From: an uncultured Phycisphaerae bacterium
GTDB taxonomy: Bacteria; Planctomycetota; Phycisphaerae; Phycisphaerales; SM1A02
DNA: 9,745 bases
Assembly: GCA_937899935.1 (NCBI GenBank)
Contig: CALCOW010000221.1
Coordinates: 1 to 9,745 of the forward strand
Reading direction: 5' to 3'
This document shows, in pieces, positions 1-6,194 of the stretch (its first letter is position 1; each line of letters starts with the position of its first letter). Position numbers and translations under genes: made by a program. The notes under the pieces were generated by a model. That model was not told the origin of the DNA, ran no database searches, and worked only from the letters and a program-made list of their open reading frames with translations.

Positions 1-1
1 A

Positions 2-1171
2 GGCTGGGGTACCGGTGCGACTTTTTTCGACGCTGACAACGATGGCGACCTCGATCTGTTTCATACCAACTACCTGAATTGGACTGTTGATGGCGAACGT
101 GTCTGTTTCAATACGGCTGGCGCCGTCGATTTCTGCTTACCAGCAGACTATGACGCCCCCGCGATCGATACGCTCTATCTGAACCAAGGTGATGGCACCT
201 TTGTCGATACGACCATGACATCGGGAATACATGTGAAACCAGGTACTGGGCTTGGTGTCGTTGCGGCCGACATGAACCAGGATGGCTTGCTCGACTTAGC
301 AGTGGCCAATGACGGCCTGCCTGATCGGCTCTGGATAAATGCAGGCAATGCTCAGTTTGAAGAAGTGGCCATGCAACTTGGTACCGCCCTCGATGAAGAA
401 GGTAAAGCAAAAGCAGGCATGGGTATCGATGTGCAGGACCTTGATGCTGATGGTGATCTTGACTTGCTCATTGGCAATCTTGGTGGCGAATCAGATTCGC
501 TCTTCTATAACCAAGGTGCGTACTTCGTAGATGCAACTGGAAAAACGGGCTTGCGCCCTCTAACGCGACCATACACGCGGTTTGGACTCGGGCTCTTCGA
601 CTTTGATAATGACGGATTCCTTGACCTTTATCAGGCCAATGGCAGGGTGACAGCGACCACCGATTCACTCGCTGAAGACGTCTATGCGGAACCAAATATG
701 TTGCTCAAGGGCAACGGTAAGAAATTCAATATGGTGAAGCCTCTGGGCGGAACCAAAGAGCAGATTTTGGCCACGAGCCGAGGCGCCGCTTTTGGTGACC
801 TCAATAGTGACGGCGGCATTGATGTGGTGGTGATCAATCGCGATGCACCAGCATCACTACTGCTGAACACCGTCAAACAGCGCGGCAACTGGGTCGATCT
901 TGTCGTTCTTAATGCTCAAGGGGCACCCGCACTCAACGCTCAGGTTTTTACACCCAGTGAACAAGGTCGCCGCCTGCTTCAGGTCCGTACCGACGGAAGC
1001 TATCTGGCCGCCAACACGCCACGGCTTCATCTTGGTCTTGGCGACCAAACGTCGCTCCAGCGCCTCGACGTGCGGTGGCCAGATGGTACTCAGGCCACCT
1101 TTGGGCCGCTTGAGGCCAACCAAATTCATTACTTAAAACCGCCTTTAGAATCCGGGAAGCAGGTGAATTGA
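2..1171 (+). CDS. CRTAC1-like FG-GAP/VCBS repeat protein with C-terminal ASPIC/UnbV domain (5' partial)
   Basis: The frame is open from base 2 to the TGA at 1169-1171 and gives 389 residues without a start, so the N-terminus lies outside the window. Five calcium-loop-type repeats are visible: DADNDGDLD at residues 10-18, DMNQDG at 90-95, DLDADGDLD at 146-154, DFDNDG at 200-205 and DLNSDG at 266-271. Each is followed by a short hydrophobic strand, as in FG-GAP/VCBS beta-propeller blades. The Cys35/Cys45 pair followed by LYLNQGDGTF is typical of the CRTAC1 family. Residues about 295-379 match the ASPIC/UnbV domain, including SYLAANTPRLHLGLGD and VRWPDGTQ. Members are normally exported and bind calcium; the biochemical role of bacterial ones is mostly unknown, and adhesion or matrix binding is only a guess. 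It stands 93 bases before the sigma gene on the same strand. The internal ATG at 215 is not the true start, because the upstream residues belong to the family. Confidence 0.9.
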   Translation, partial: GWGTGATFFDADNDGDLDLFHTNYLNWTVDGERVCFNTAGAVDFCLPADYDAPAIDTLYLNQGDGTFVDTTMTSGIHVKPGTGLGVVAADMNQDGLLDLAVANDGLPDRLWINAGNAQFEEVAMQLGTALDEEGKAKAGMGIDVQDLDADGDLDLLIGNLGGESDSLFYNQGAYFVDATGKTGLRPLTRPYTRFGLGLFDFDNDGFLDLYQANGRVTATTDSLAEDVYAEPNMLLKGNGKKFNMVKPLGGTKEQILATSRGAAFGDLNSDGGIDVVVINRDAPASLLLNTVKQRGNWVDLVVLNAQGAPALNAQVFTPSEQGRRLLQVRTDGSYLAANTPRLHLGLGDQTSLQRLDVRWPDGTQATFGPLEANQIHYLKPPLESGKQVN

Positions 1172-1202
1172 GAAATTCAAGTCAAAACTGCAAGGTAGTG
1201 AT

Positions 1203-1228
1203 CCTCCTTAGACATCTTTGTGAGGAGG
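1203..1228 (+). other. Hairpin in the leader of the sigma-factor gene
   Basis: CCTCCTTA (1203-1210) pairs with TGAGGAGG (1221-1228), giving eight base pairs with one G-T wobble and a ten-base loop. No T-run follows, so it is not a standard intrinsic terminator. The right arm resembles a Shine-Dalgarno sequence and the left arm an anti-Shine-Dalgarno sequence. The possible GTG start at 1220 sits at the last loop base. A role in translation or mRNA processing is only a guess. Confidence 0.3.
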
Positions 1229-1251
1229 CCGCTTCAGGCCAGCAAATATGC

Positions 1252-1257
1252 GGAAAG
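1252..1257 (+). promoter_or_regulatory. Ribosome binding site that decides the sigma-factor start
   Basis: GGAAAG lies seven bases before the ATG at 1265. The stronger-looking GAGGAGG at 1222-1228 has no in-frame start at a usable distance downstream, which favours 1265 over the GTG at 1220. Confidence 0.5.
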
Positions 1258-1264
1258 CCCCTCC

Positions 1265-1831
1265 ATGACTAGAAGAGGAGCCTTAAGTGAAGATGCTTTT
1301 GCCACCCGGTTTCAGGAAGGAGCCCGCGCATTGTGGTGCATCGCCTATGGCATTCTCATGGATCGTAACCTCGCAGAGGACGCGGTACAGGAAGCAGCAC
1401 TGGTCGGATTCGAGAAAATCGCTCAATTCGATCCAGAAACAAACTTCCAAGCCTGGATGAGTCAGATCGTTCGGTTCTCTGCGCTGAATATGGCGCGTCG
1501 GAAACAGAGGCGTAAAGCATCAAACGACGCATTAGAATTTGTTGAGGCGGATACTCAATCGAGTCACCTCCATCCGCCTTCGACCATTAGTGGGACGGGT
1601 AAACTCTTTGACGATGCTGAAGCTTTTGATGATCAAACACGCGCAGCGTTGCTACGCCTGGATGAAGACGCGCGCGCCTGCCTTCTTTTACGGACTCTTG
1701 AGGAACTCTCGTATCGTGAGATTGCTCAGTCACTCGATATGGTTGAGGGCACAGCGATGAGCCATGTCCATCGTGCCCGCCAGAGAATGAGAACTTGGTT
1801 GACTCAAGCTGCAGCAGAGGCCTCCGCATGA
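1265..1831 (+). CDS. ECF-type sigma-70 family RNA polymerase sigma factor
   Basis: This 188-residue protein has the two-domain plan of ECF sigma factors. Region 2 spans about residues 14-83, with the DRNLAEDAVQEA core at 33-44, a tryptophan and hydrophobic helix at 61-74 and a basic RRKQRRK end at 78-84. Region 4 spans about 127-178, with the helix-turn-helix at about 149-172 (SYREIAQSLDMVEGTAMSHV) and the usual HRARQRMR tail. The linker is rich in Asp, Ser and His. It would direct core RNA polymerase to a specific promoter set. ATG 1265 is chosen because region 2 begins soon after it and GGAAAG precedes it; GTG 1220 would add 15 residues. The stop codon overlaps the next start in ATGA, so the two proteins are probably made together. 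The sequence could fall in the Rhodopirellula/Verrucomicrobium group of sigma factors, but that assignment needs a profile search. Confidence 0.9.
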   Translation: MTRRGALSEDAFATRFQEGARALWCIAYGILMDRNLAEDAVQEAALVGFEKIAQFDPETNFQAWMSQIVRFSALNMARRKQRRKASNDALEFVEADTQSSHLHPPSTISGTGKLFDDAEAFDDQTRAALLRLDEDARACLLLRTLEELSYREIAQSLDMVEGTAMSHVHRARQRMRTWLTQAAAEASA

Positions 1832-2655
1832 CAGATTCAAGCAATCCATCAGCTGTACCGCCCAACGACCTGTCGGCGCAAGAAGCACATGGCATGGTAG
1901 ATCAATACCTTGATGGCCTATTGAGTCCAGCGCAAGAGGCTGCATTCCAAAATGCTGTGTCCAAATACACCTCTTTACAAACCGAACTTGATCTACAGAA
2001 GAAGGTTAATGCATCGCTGAGCAGAGTTGCTCAACCACCATCAAATGAGCGTTTTGTGTCGATGCTTGATGAGTCCCAACAGGACCTCCAAGCGCCACTG
2101 TCGTTCCCTACCGCGGCCCGAACACATCGACGTGCAATTCTTGGAACAATCGCTGCCCTCCTGATGGCCGCCGTCGGACTTGCCTTGATCTGGGATGCTT
2201 TGCCCAATACCCAAAGCCAGAGCGATCAATACCCTCCAAAGGCGTGGCAGAGCTTGACCGCCACCTACAACGAAACCATCAGTCATGGTTTTAAACCGGC
2301 CTGGATCTGCGCCGATGACCAAGAGTTCACCGAGACCTTTGAGTCCCGCTACGGTCAGGGCCTACTCATGGCGGCCCTTCCAGACAATATGCAGGCCCTC
2401 GGACTAGCCTATTCCAATACCATCTCACCTGAGACCCTCCAGCTGCTCGCGGAAGTCGATGGAGCCCCTCTAATGGTCTTTATTGATCGATCAAGCCAAT
2501 TGGCGATGACGCCGCCAGAGACACTAGAGGTTGAAGAACCCCTTCATCTGCATCGCCGCAGCATAAATGACCTGGTTCTCTATGAACTATCACCCTTTGA
2601 GTCGCCCCTCCTGCTGGACTCGTTCTACAATCCAGTAGAAGCCAGGGACCCCTGA
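1828..2655 (+). CDS. Single-pass membrane protein, probable anti-sigma factor without a zinc motif
   Basis: The start codon overlaps the sigma stop (ATGA, 1828-1831); an in-frame start at 1795 is less likely. The 275-residue protein has a cytoplasmic-type N-terminal part, with a helix at about 20-45 (VDQYLDGLLSPAQEAAF) reminiscent of the first helix of zf-HC2-type anti-sigma domains. Next comes a basic THRR stop and one membrane segment at about 103-122. A C-terminal domain of about 150 residues follows, predicted to be extracytoplasmic by the positive-inside rule. There is no HxxxCxxC motif: the only cysteine is Cys161, in the distal domain. Position after an ECF sigma gene, translational overlap and topology all suggest an anti-sigma factor that senses envelope conditions. 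I do not recognise the distal domain; PAWICADDQEF (157-167) and its hydrophobic strands suggest a compact mixed fold. Binding to the sigma factor is inferred, not shown. Confidence 0.75.
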   Translation: MTDSSNPSAVPPNDLSAQEAHGMVDQYLDGLLSPAQEAAFQNAVSKYTSLQTELDLQKKVNASLSRVAQPPSNERFVSMLDESQQDLQAPLSFPTAARTHRRAILGTIAALLMAAVGLALIWDALPNTQSQSDQYPPKAWQSLTATYNETISHGFKPAWICADDQEFTETFESRYGQGLLMAALPDNMQALGLAYSNTISPETLQLLAEVDGAPLMVFIDRSSQLAMTPPETLEVEEPLHLHRRSINDLVLYELSPFESPLLLDSFYNPVEARDP

Positions 2656-2673
2656 CTCGAAGGAACCAGTTCG

Positions 2674-3510
2674 ATGAGAAGATTACCGCTATGCCGCCGG
2701 AAGCCCACCATGCCTGTGGGGGACAAACTTCAACCACTCAACCGCTACAGAGTTCGCCATGCGTTTACGCTGGTCGAGTTGCTCATTGTGATTGGCCTGA
2801 TCTTGCTTCTGGCTGGCATCACCTTAAGAGTAGGCTCAGCAATGTGGCAGCAATCTGAGATCCGACGCACTCAAGCAGCGATGGATTTGCTTGAAACAGC
2901 GCTCCTTGAGTGGGAAGTCGAATCCGGCCGATCGCTTACCTGGCAAAGTTCTGACTACGGTCAACTTGGCTCGCGTGACGACTTTGACATGCATGATCCC
3001 TGGATCGATTCAAATTGCGAAGACTCAACCGATGTCTATCTGATCAGTGAGTTGCTAGAGGTGCTCAACCGGAATCCTAAATCAAGAGCCATCCTTGCCA
3101 AAATCGACTCGGATCTTTTGTATCGATACCCCGAGTCAGGCCAGCCACGACCAAGTTGGATTACGCCTAATTCTGCCGCCGCCGCAGAGCTCAGCAACTA
3201 TGGTGGTCGGCTCGTACTACTTGATGCATGGGAAATGCCAATCTATGCCACCCACCCTGGCGTGGTCGTGCCCCCTAGCGTGGACCCCGTTGGCAAGATT
3301 GATTCTGATGGCACGGAATTGACTCACCTCGAACTAAAGTATGGTGCAGCGCCGAATCGCCGAATGCGTTTTGTTTCTGCTGGACCTGATGGACAATTTG
3401 GCCATCAAGCACCTGCAGAATCAGTATGCGGAATTGATGCAAGCACTCATGACGCATTGGTTGAAGCGAGCAAAGACAATCTACTTAGCGACGTCGATAC
3501 TACCAACTGA
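2674..3510 (+). CDS. Type II/IV prepilin-like protein, GspG-type pseudopilin
   Basis: The 278-residue protein carries a class III signal: a basic leader followed by FTLVELLIVIGLILLLAGIT at 31-50. Phe31 would be residue 1 and Glu35 the conserved Glu5 of the mature protein. The cleavage position is Ala30-Phe31, not the usual Gly-Phe. The C-terminal part has GspG-like signatures, LLDAWEMPIYA (182-192) and FVSAGPDGQFG (233-243). A prepilin peptidase would process it, and it would join a pseudopilus or stay in the inner membrane. The mature protein is longer than ordinary GspG (about 130-150 residues), with an insert at about 85-170. Two starts are plausible: ATG 2674 (GAAGGA at 2659-2664) gives a 30-residue leader, and ATG 2710 (GGAAG at 2699-2703) gives a more usual 18-residue leader. 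It follows the anti-sigma-like gene by 18 bases. No other secretion or pilus gene is in the window. Confidence 0.85.
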   Translation: MRRLPLCRRKPTMPVGDKLQPLNRYRVRHAFTLVELLIVIGLILLLAGITLRVGSAMWQQSEIRRTQAAMDLLETALLEWEVESGRSLTWQSSDYGQLGSRDDFDMHDPWIDSNCEDSTDVYLISELLEVLNRNPKSRAILAKIDSDLLYRYPESGQPRPSWITPNSAAAAELSNYGGRLVLLDAWEMPIYATHPGVVVPPSVDPVGKIDSDGTELTHLELKYGAAPNRRMRFVSAGPDGQFGHQAPAESVCGIDASTHDALVEASKDNLLSDVDTTN

Positions 3511-3560
3511 ATGATTCTGTCCGTTTCAATGAACCATTTTGCCCGGACCGACGCAGGCTG

Positions 3561-5174
3561 ATGCAAGTGACACATCTGATCTTGATCTGCCTCTATATCC
3601 CTCCGATGGTGGTCATCTGCCTCTTTGGAATACACCGACTTTGGGTACTGCTACGAGTGCTGCTCACGGCCAAAGCAAATCGCCAACTTTCAACCTTACC
3701 TGGTACGGATCAGCCGCTTCCAACGATCACCGTTCAACTCCCTATGTACAACGAAGCGGCGGTTGCACAAAGAGCCATTGATGCCGCGTGTCGGCTCGAC
3801 TACCCAATATTACGACTCCAGATACAAGTCCTTGATGACTCCGACCAGGAACAAGCGGCGCCGATTCAACGCGCCGCTTCGATCAGAGCCGCTCAAGGCC
3901 ATCAAGTTCAATACCTCCATCGCACACACCGCCGAGGCTATAAAGCTGGCGCACTTGCCGATGGCATGAAAGCGGCAACCGGTGAATTCATCGTCATCTT
4001 CGATGCTGACTTTGTGCCTGAACCAGACTTCATCAAACGATTGCTCCCTTGCTTTGATGACCCCGAAGTTGGTATGGCTCAGGCTCGATGGAGCCACCTC
4101 AACACCGATCAGAACTTACTGACTCGTGCACAAGCCACACTCCTTAATGGACACTTCTTGCTCGAACAGAATTTTCGAGCTTTAACTGGCCGCTGGTTTA
4201 ACTTCAATGGGACCGCAGGTATTTGGCGTCGCCGTTGCATTGAAGAGGCGGGCGGCTGGCAACAAGACACGCTCACGGAAGATACTGACCTCTCCTACCG
4301 GGCCCAACTCAACGGCTGGAAATTTGTTTACCGCCCAGATGTCAAAGCCCCAGCGGAATTACCTCCCACGCTCATGGCGTTCTGCCAGCAACAACATCGT
4401 TGGAATAAAGGACTCACCCAAACCGCCATCAAACTGACTCGAAAAATTATTCTTGCTCGCGCCCCGATGCGATGCAAATTCGAAGCGATCTTGCATCTCT
4501 TTTCACCAAGTCTCTATCTAGCGATTGCCTTCTTGGCATTAATCGCGATACCAGCCACCCTCACGCTCACCACTCTCTCAGCCATACCTCCTTGGCTTGC
4601 TTTGAGTCTTGGAGCGAGTTCACTTGCTTTGGGTATGGCGGCCACCGGGCTTTTTTATCTTGTGACCCCACTTCGAACCAAACGTGCTTTTCTTCCATCA
4701 CTACTGAACTTGCCTATCCTATTAGCGCTCGGCATTGGCGTGAGCTTAAGTGTCAGTCGCGGCGTTCTTGAAGCACTGGTCGGCCACCAAACACCATTCA
4801 TTCGAACACCAAAATTCAACAGCAACCGGTCGATGAAGATACGTGATGGCGAGACGATTCGGATACGCGGCATACCTGAAATCTTGATTGGCTCTATTCT
4901 GATTGTTTGCTTTGTGCTCACTTGCATCTACCACGGCACTTTAGTTGGGGCTCCCTTTGTATTCTTATTTTCTATTAGTTTTGGAAGCGTTGGCTTCCGA
5001 CTGATCAAGGAATCGTTGGCGCATCGACAACTACCCCATCATGCTCCGAACAAAGGTGAGCATGATCTTCCAATCAATGGCCAAGACTCAATCATCGAGA
5101 TTGATCAGCAAAGCGAAGCTTCCCAAACGACCGAGACAGTGCCACCATTGGTCGAGCACTCCTTACACTCTTAG
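3561..5174 (+). CDS. Membrane-bound family 2 glycosyltransferase, cellulose-synthase/glucomannan-synthase-like
   Basis: The 537-residue protein has the full processive GT2 signature. After an N-terminal membrane helix (about 3-22), the catalytic domain (about 55-290) carries QLPMYNE at 59-65, LDDSD at 91-95, the metal-binding DAD at 148-150, TED at 239-241 and QxxRW at 277-281. Further membrane helices lie at about 308-332, 345-368, 380-398, 439-458 and 460-480, with the RTPKF motif between them at 415-419, a feature often seen in this subfamily. It should polymerise a beta-linked polysaccharide from a nucleotide sugar and pass it across the inner membrane; the sugar cannot be read from the sequence. 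A polar, acidic C-terminal tail (about 490-537) has no recognised domain and no PilZ motif. The gene begins 50 bases after the pseudopilin gene. The ribosome binding site is weak (GCAGGC before ATG 3561). Neighbouring genes do not include a BcsB, BcsC or cellulase partner. Confidence 0.9.
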   Translation: MQVTHLILICLYIPPMVVICLFGIHRLWVLLRVLLTAKANRQLSTLPGTDQPLPTITVQLPMYNEAAVAQRAIDAACRLDYPILRLQIQVLDDSDQEQAAPIQRAASIRAAQGHQVQYLHRTHRRGYKAGALADGMKAATGEFIVIFDADFVPEPDFIKRLLPCFDDPEVGMAQARWSHLNTDQNLLTRAQATLLNGHFLLEQNFRALTGRWFNFNGTAGIWRRRCIEEAGGWQQDTLTEDTDLSYRAQLNGWKFVYRPDVKAPAELPPTLMAFCQQQHRWNKGLTQTAIKLTRKIILARAPMRCKFEAILHLFSPSLYLAIAFLALIAIPATLTLTTLSAIPPWLALSLGASSLALGMAATGLFYLVTPLRTKRAFLPSLLNLPILLALGIGVSLSVSRGVLEALVGHQTPFIRTPKFNSNRSMKIRDGETIRIRGIPEILIGSILIVCFVLTCIYHGTLVGAPFVFLFSISFGSVGFRLIKESLAHRQLPHHAPNKGEHDLPINGQDSIIEIDQQSEASQTTETVPPLVEHSLHS

Positions 5175-5180
5175 AGAGTG
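5166..5180 (+). other. Small hairpin enclosing the glycosyltransferase stop codon
   Basis: CACTCT (5166-5171) and AGAGTG (5175-5180) form a six-pair stem, with the TAG stop codon as its three-base loop. There is no following T-run, so a rho-independent terminator is not supported; it could be chance or an mRNA 3'-end structure. Confidence 0.2.
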
Positions 5181-5380
5181 ACAAAGCAAATAACTGTGCT
5201 GGCTCAAACCGCTTCTAAAGCACACCGTTATTACTTAAGCCCCATTGCAAATGCCTGCTCTGCTCAATCGCAGCGGCAAGAATGGCCACAAATTCACAAT
5301 TAATCAGTCCGACTAGGTCCTAAAGAGTTATCCGCTCATTGTCTGGGAATGAACCAGCCGATGGTTTCTGTCCGGTACAA
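5175..5380. other. Intergenic spacer with no supported gene
   Basis: About 200 bases lie between the glycosyltransferase and the small gene. I see no open frame with a ribosome binding site and no convincing -35/-10 pair. The only local structure is a short perfect inverted repeat, AACCA (5352-5356) with TGGTT (5362-5366), in what would be the leader of the small gene. A promoter for that gene is expected here but cannot be placed. Confidence 0.4.
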
Positions 5381-5387
5381 GAGGAGG
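5381..5387 (+). promoter_or_regulatory. Very strong ribosome binding site of the 68-residue gene
   Basis: GAGGAGG lies seven bases before ATG 5395, an ideal distance. It is the best Shine-Dalgarno match in the window and the main argument that the short frame is translated. It also favours ATG 5395 over the TTG at 5392. Confidence 0.65.
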
Positions 5388-5394
5388 ACCATTG

Positions 5395-5601
5395 ATGATT
5401 ACCAAAACTCAAGCCATCGACTCGATTCAGGCACATAATCCCACTGCCACACAATCCTGGCTTAGTAGCTTCGATCTGAATGCTCTTCGTCATTACTTAG
5501 CTCACCTTGAGCATGCCGCACATCCAAGAAATCATAGCGGGCATGGCTGGCAGCGAGTTCACGACTACTCCGCAACTACGACAAGGCGCGCCTGTCACTA
5601 A
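5395..5601 (+). CDS. Small His-rich protein of 68 residues, unknown function
   Basis: The frame runs from ATG 5395 to TAA 5599-5601, behind an ideal GAGGAGG. I do not recognise the family. The first half looks like a helical unit with alternating hydrophobic residues (SWLSSFDLNALRHYLAHLEH, 21-40). The second half is polar and basic, with a PRN turn at 44-46, GWQR at 51-54 and a TTTRRACH end. Nine of 68 residues are histidine, with spacings (His33, 37, 40, 43, 47, 50) that could bind metal, though only one cysteine (Cys67) is present. There is no signal peptide or membrane segment. It is a monocistronic plus-strand gene that converges on the receiver gene. It could be a small regulatory or adaptor protein, but nothing in the sequence settles this. 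A chance frame is possible; the ribosome binding site and the ordered helix argue against it. Confidence 0.6.
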   Translation: MITKTQAIDSIQAHNPTATQSWLSSFDLNALRHYLAHLEHAAHPRNHSGHGWQRVHDYSATTTRRACH

Positions 5602-5634
5602 TAAATAACGGCGCACGATAAAACTCTATTTATT
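5600..5634. terminator. AT-only inverted repeat between two convergent genes
   Basis: AATAAATA (5600-5607) is the exact reverse complement of TATTTATT (5627-5634), with a 19-base spacer. It lies where the small gene and the receiver gene end against each other (stops at 5599-5601 and 5636-5634), a place where a shared terminator would be useful. The stem has no G-C pairs and would be weak. Confidence 0.2.
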
Positions 5635-6155
5635 TAGTCAACACCGGCAGAAGAAGCAGCGCCGCTGCCTCCTTGCGGTTTCAGGCCATCGCCCTGTTTC
5701 AGAGCGACCAGTTTATCGTATTGTCGCTTGACCAAAGCGAGTTCTAAGAGTGACCGCACACGTGTCAAGAGCTCTAGCTTATTGACAGGCTTGGTAATAA
5801 AGTCATTGGTGCCGCACTCAACAGCACGCTCGAAATCCCCTACTTCATGAAGCGCTGTCACCATGATCACAATGACATCACGTGTCGATGGCGAAGACTT
5901 GATTCTCTGACAGACTTCAAAACCGCTCATCCGTGGCATCATGACATCCAGTAGAACCATATCAGGACAATCGGCATCTACAGATTCAATGGCTGCGACT
6001 CCGTCGTGTGCTGTACGAATATTGCACGGCAACTCCTCAAGATACGCCTGCATCAACTCAAGATTTTGAAGATTGTCGTCCACCAACAGAATTGACGACT
6101 CTGACAAGTCGACTGCTTCAAGTTCGATGGGCATATCAACAGGAAGATCTGGCAC
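5634..6155 (-). CDS. Stand-alone CheY-like response regulator receiver protein
   Basis: The 173-residue protein has one receiver domain, about residues 20-140. The acidic pocket is Asp26-Asp27 in ILLVDDN, the phosphate acceptor is Asp70 in LLDVMMP, the switch threonine is Thr100 in MVTA, and the conserved lysine is Lys122 in TKPVN, so it should be phosphorylatable. A helical linker (about 124-153) and a flexible Gly/Ser/Ala-rich tail (about 160-173) follow; there is no output domain, so it probably acts by protein contact. The start is GTG 6155, preceded by GAGGGAG at 6169-6163 with a seven-base spacer; the later ATG at residue 8 has no such site. The gene follows the DUF2064 gene by 39 bases on the same strand and is likely cotranscribed. 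No histidine kinase lies in the window. Confidence 0.92.
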   Translation of the reverse strand: MPDLPVDMPIELEAVDLSESSILLVDDNLQNLELMQAYLEELPCNIRTAHDGVAAIESVDADCPDMVLLDVMMPRMSGFEVCQRIKSSPSTRDVIVIMVTALHEVGDFERAVECGTNDFITKPVNKLELLTRVRSLLELALVKRQYDKLVALKQGDGLKPQGGSGAASSAGVD

Positions 6156-6162
6156 GCTGAAG

Positions 6163-6169
6163 CTCCCTC
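6163..6169 (-). promoter_or_regulatory. Ribosome binding site that supports a GTG start for the receiver gene
   Basis: Read on the minus strand, GAGGGAG is followed by seven bases and then GTG (6155-6153). This decides the start in favour of GTG over the ATG seven codons later. Confidence 0.5.
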
Positions 6170-6194
6170 ACAATCGTCCAACTGTTTATCTTTA

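Noticed and set aside
108..410. Open frame of 100 codons on the minus strand
   Set aside because: It lies opposite the FG-GAP/ASPIC-UnbV gene, whose repeats and domains clearly occupy the plus strand; the minus-strand translation has no family-like features.
1222..1228. GAGGAGG as the ribosome binding site of the sigma gene
   Set aside because: No ATG, GTG or TTG in the sigma frame lies 5-12 bases downstream; the ATG at 1248 is in another frame. GGAAAG before ATG 1265 fits better.
4655..4934. Minus-strand frames opposite the glycosyltransferase C-terminal half
   Set aside because: The plus-strand frame encodes clear membrane helices and the RTPKF motif here; the minus frames lack a ribosome binding site and recognisable features.
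5166..5180. Intrinsic terminator after the glycosyltransferase
   Set aside because: The stem is only six pairs, the loop is the stop codon, and no T-run follows.
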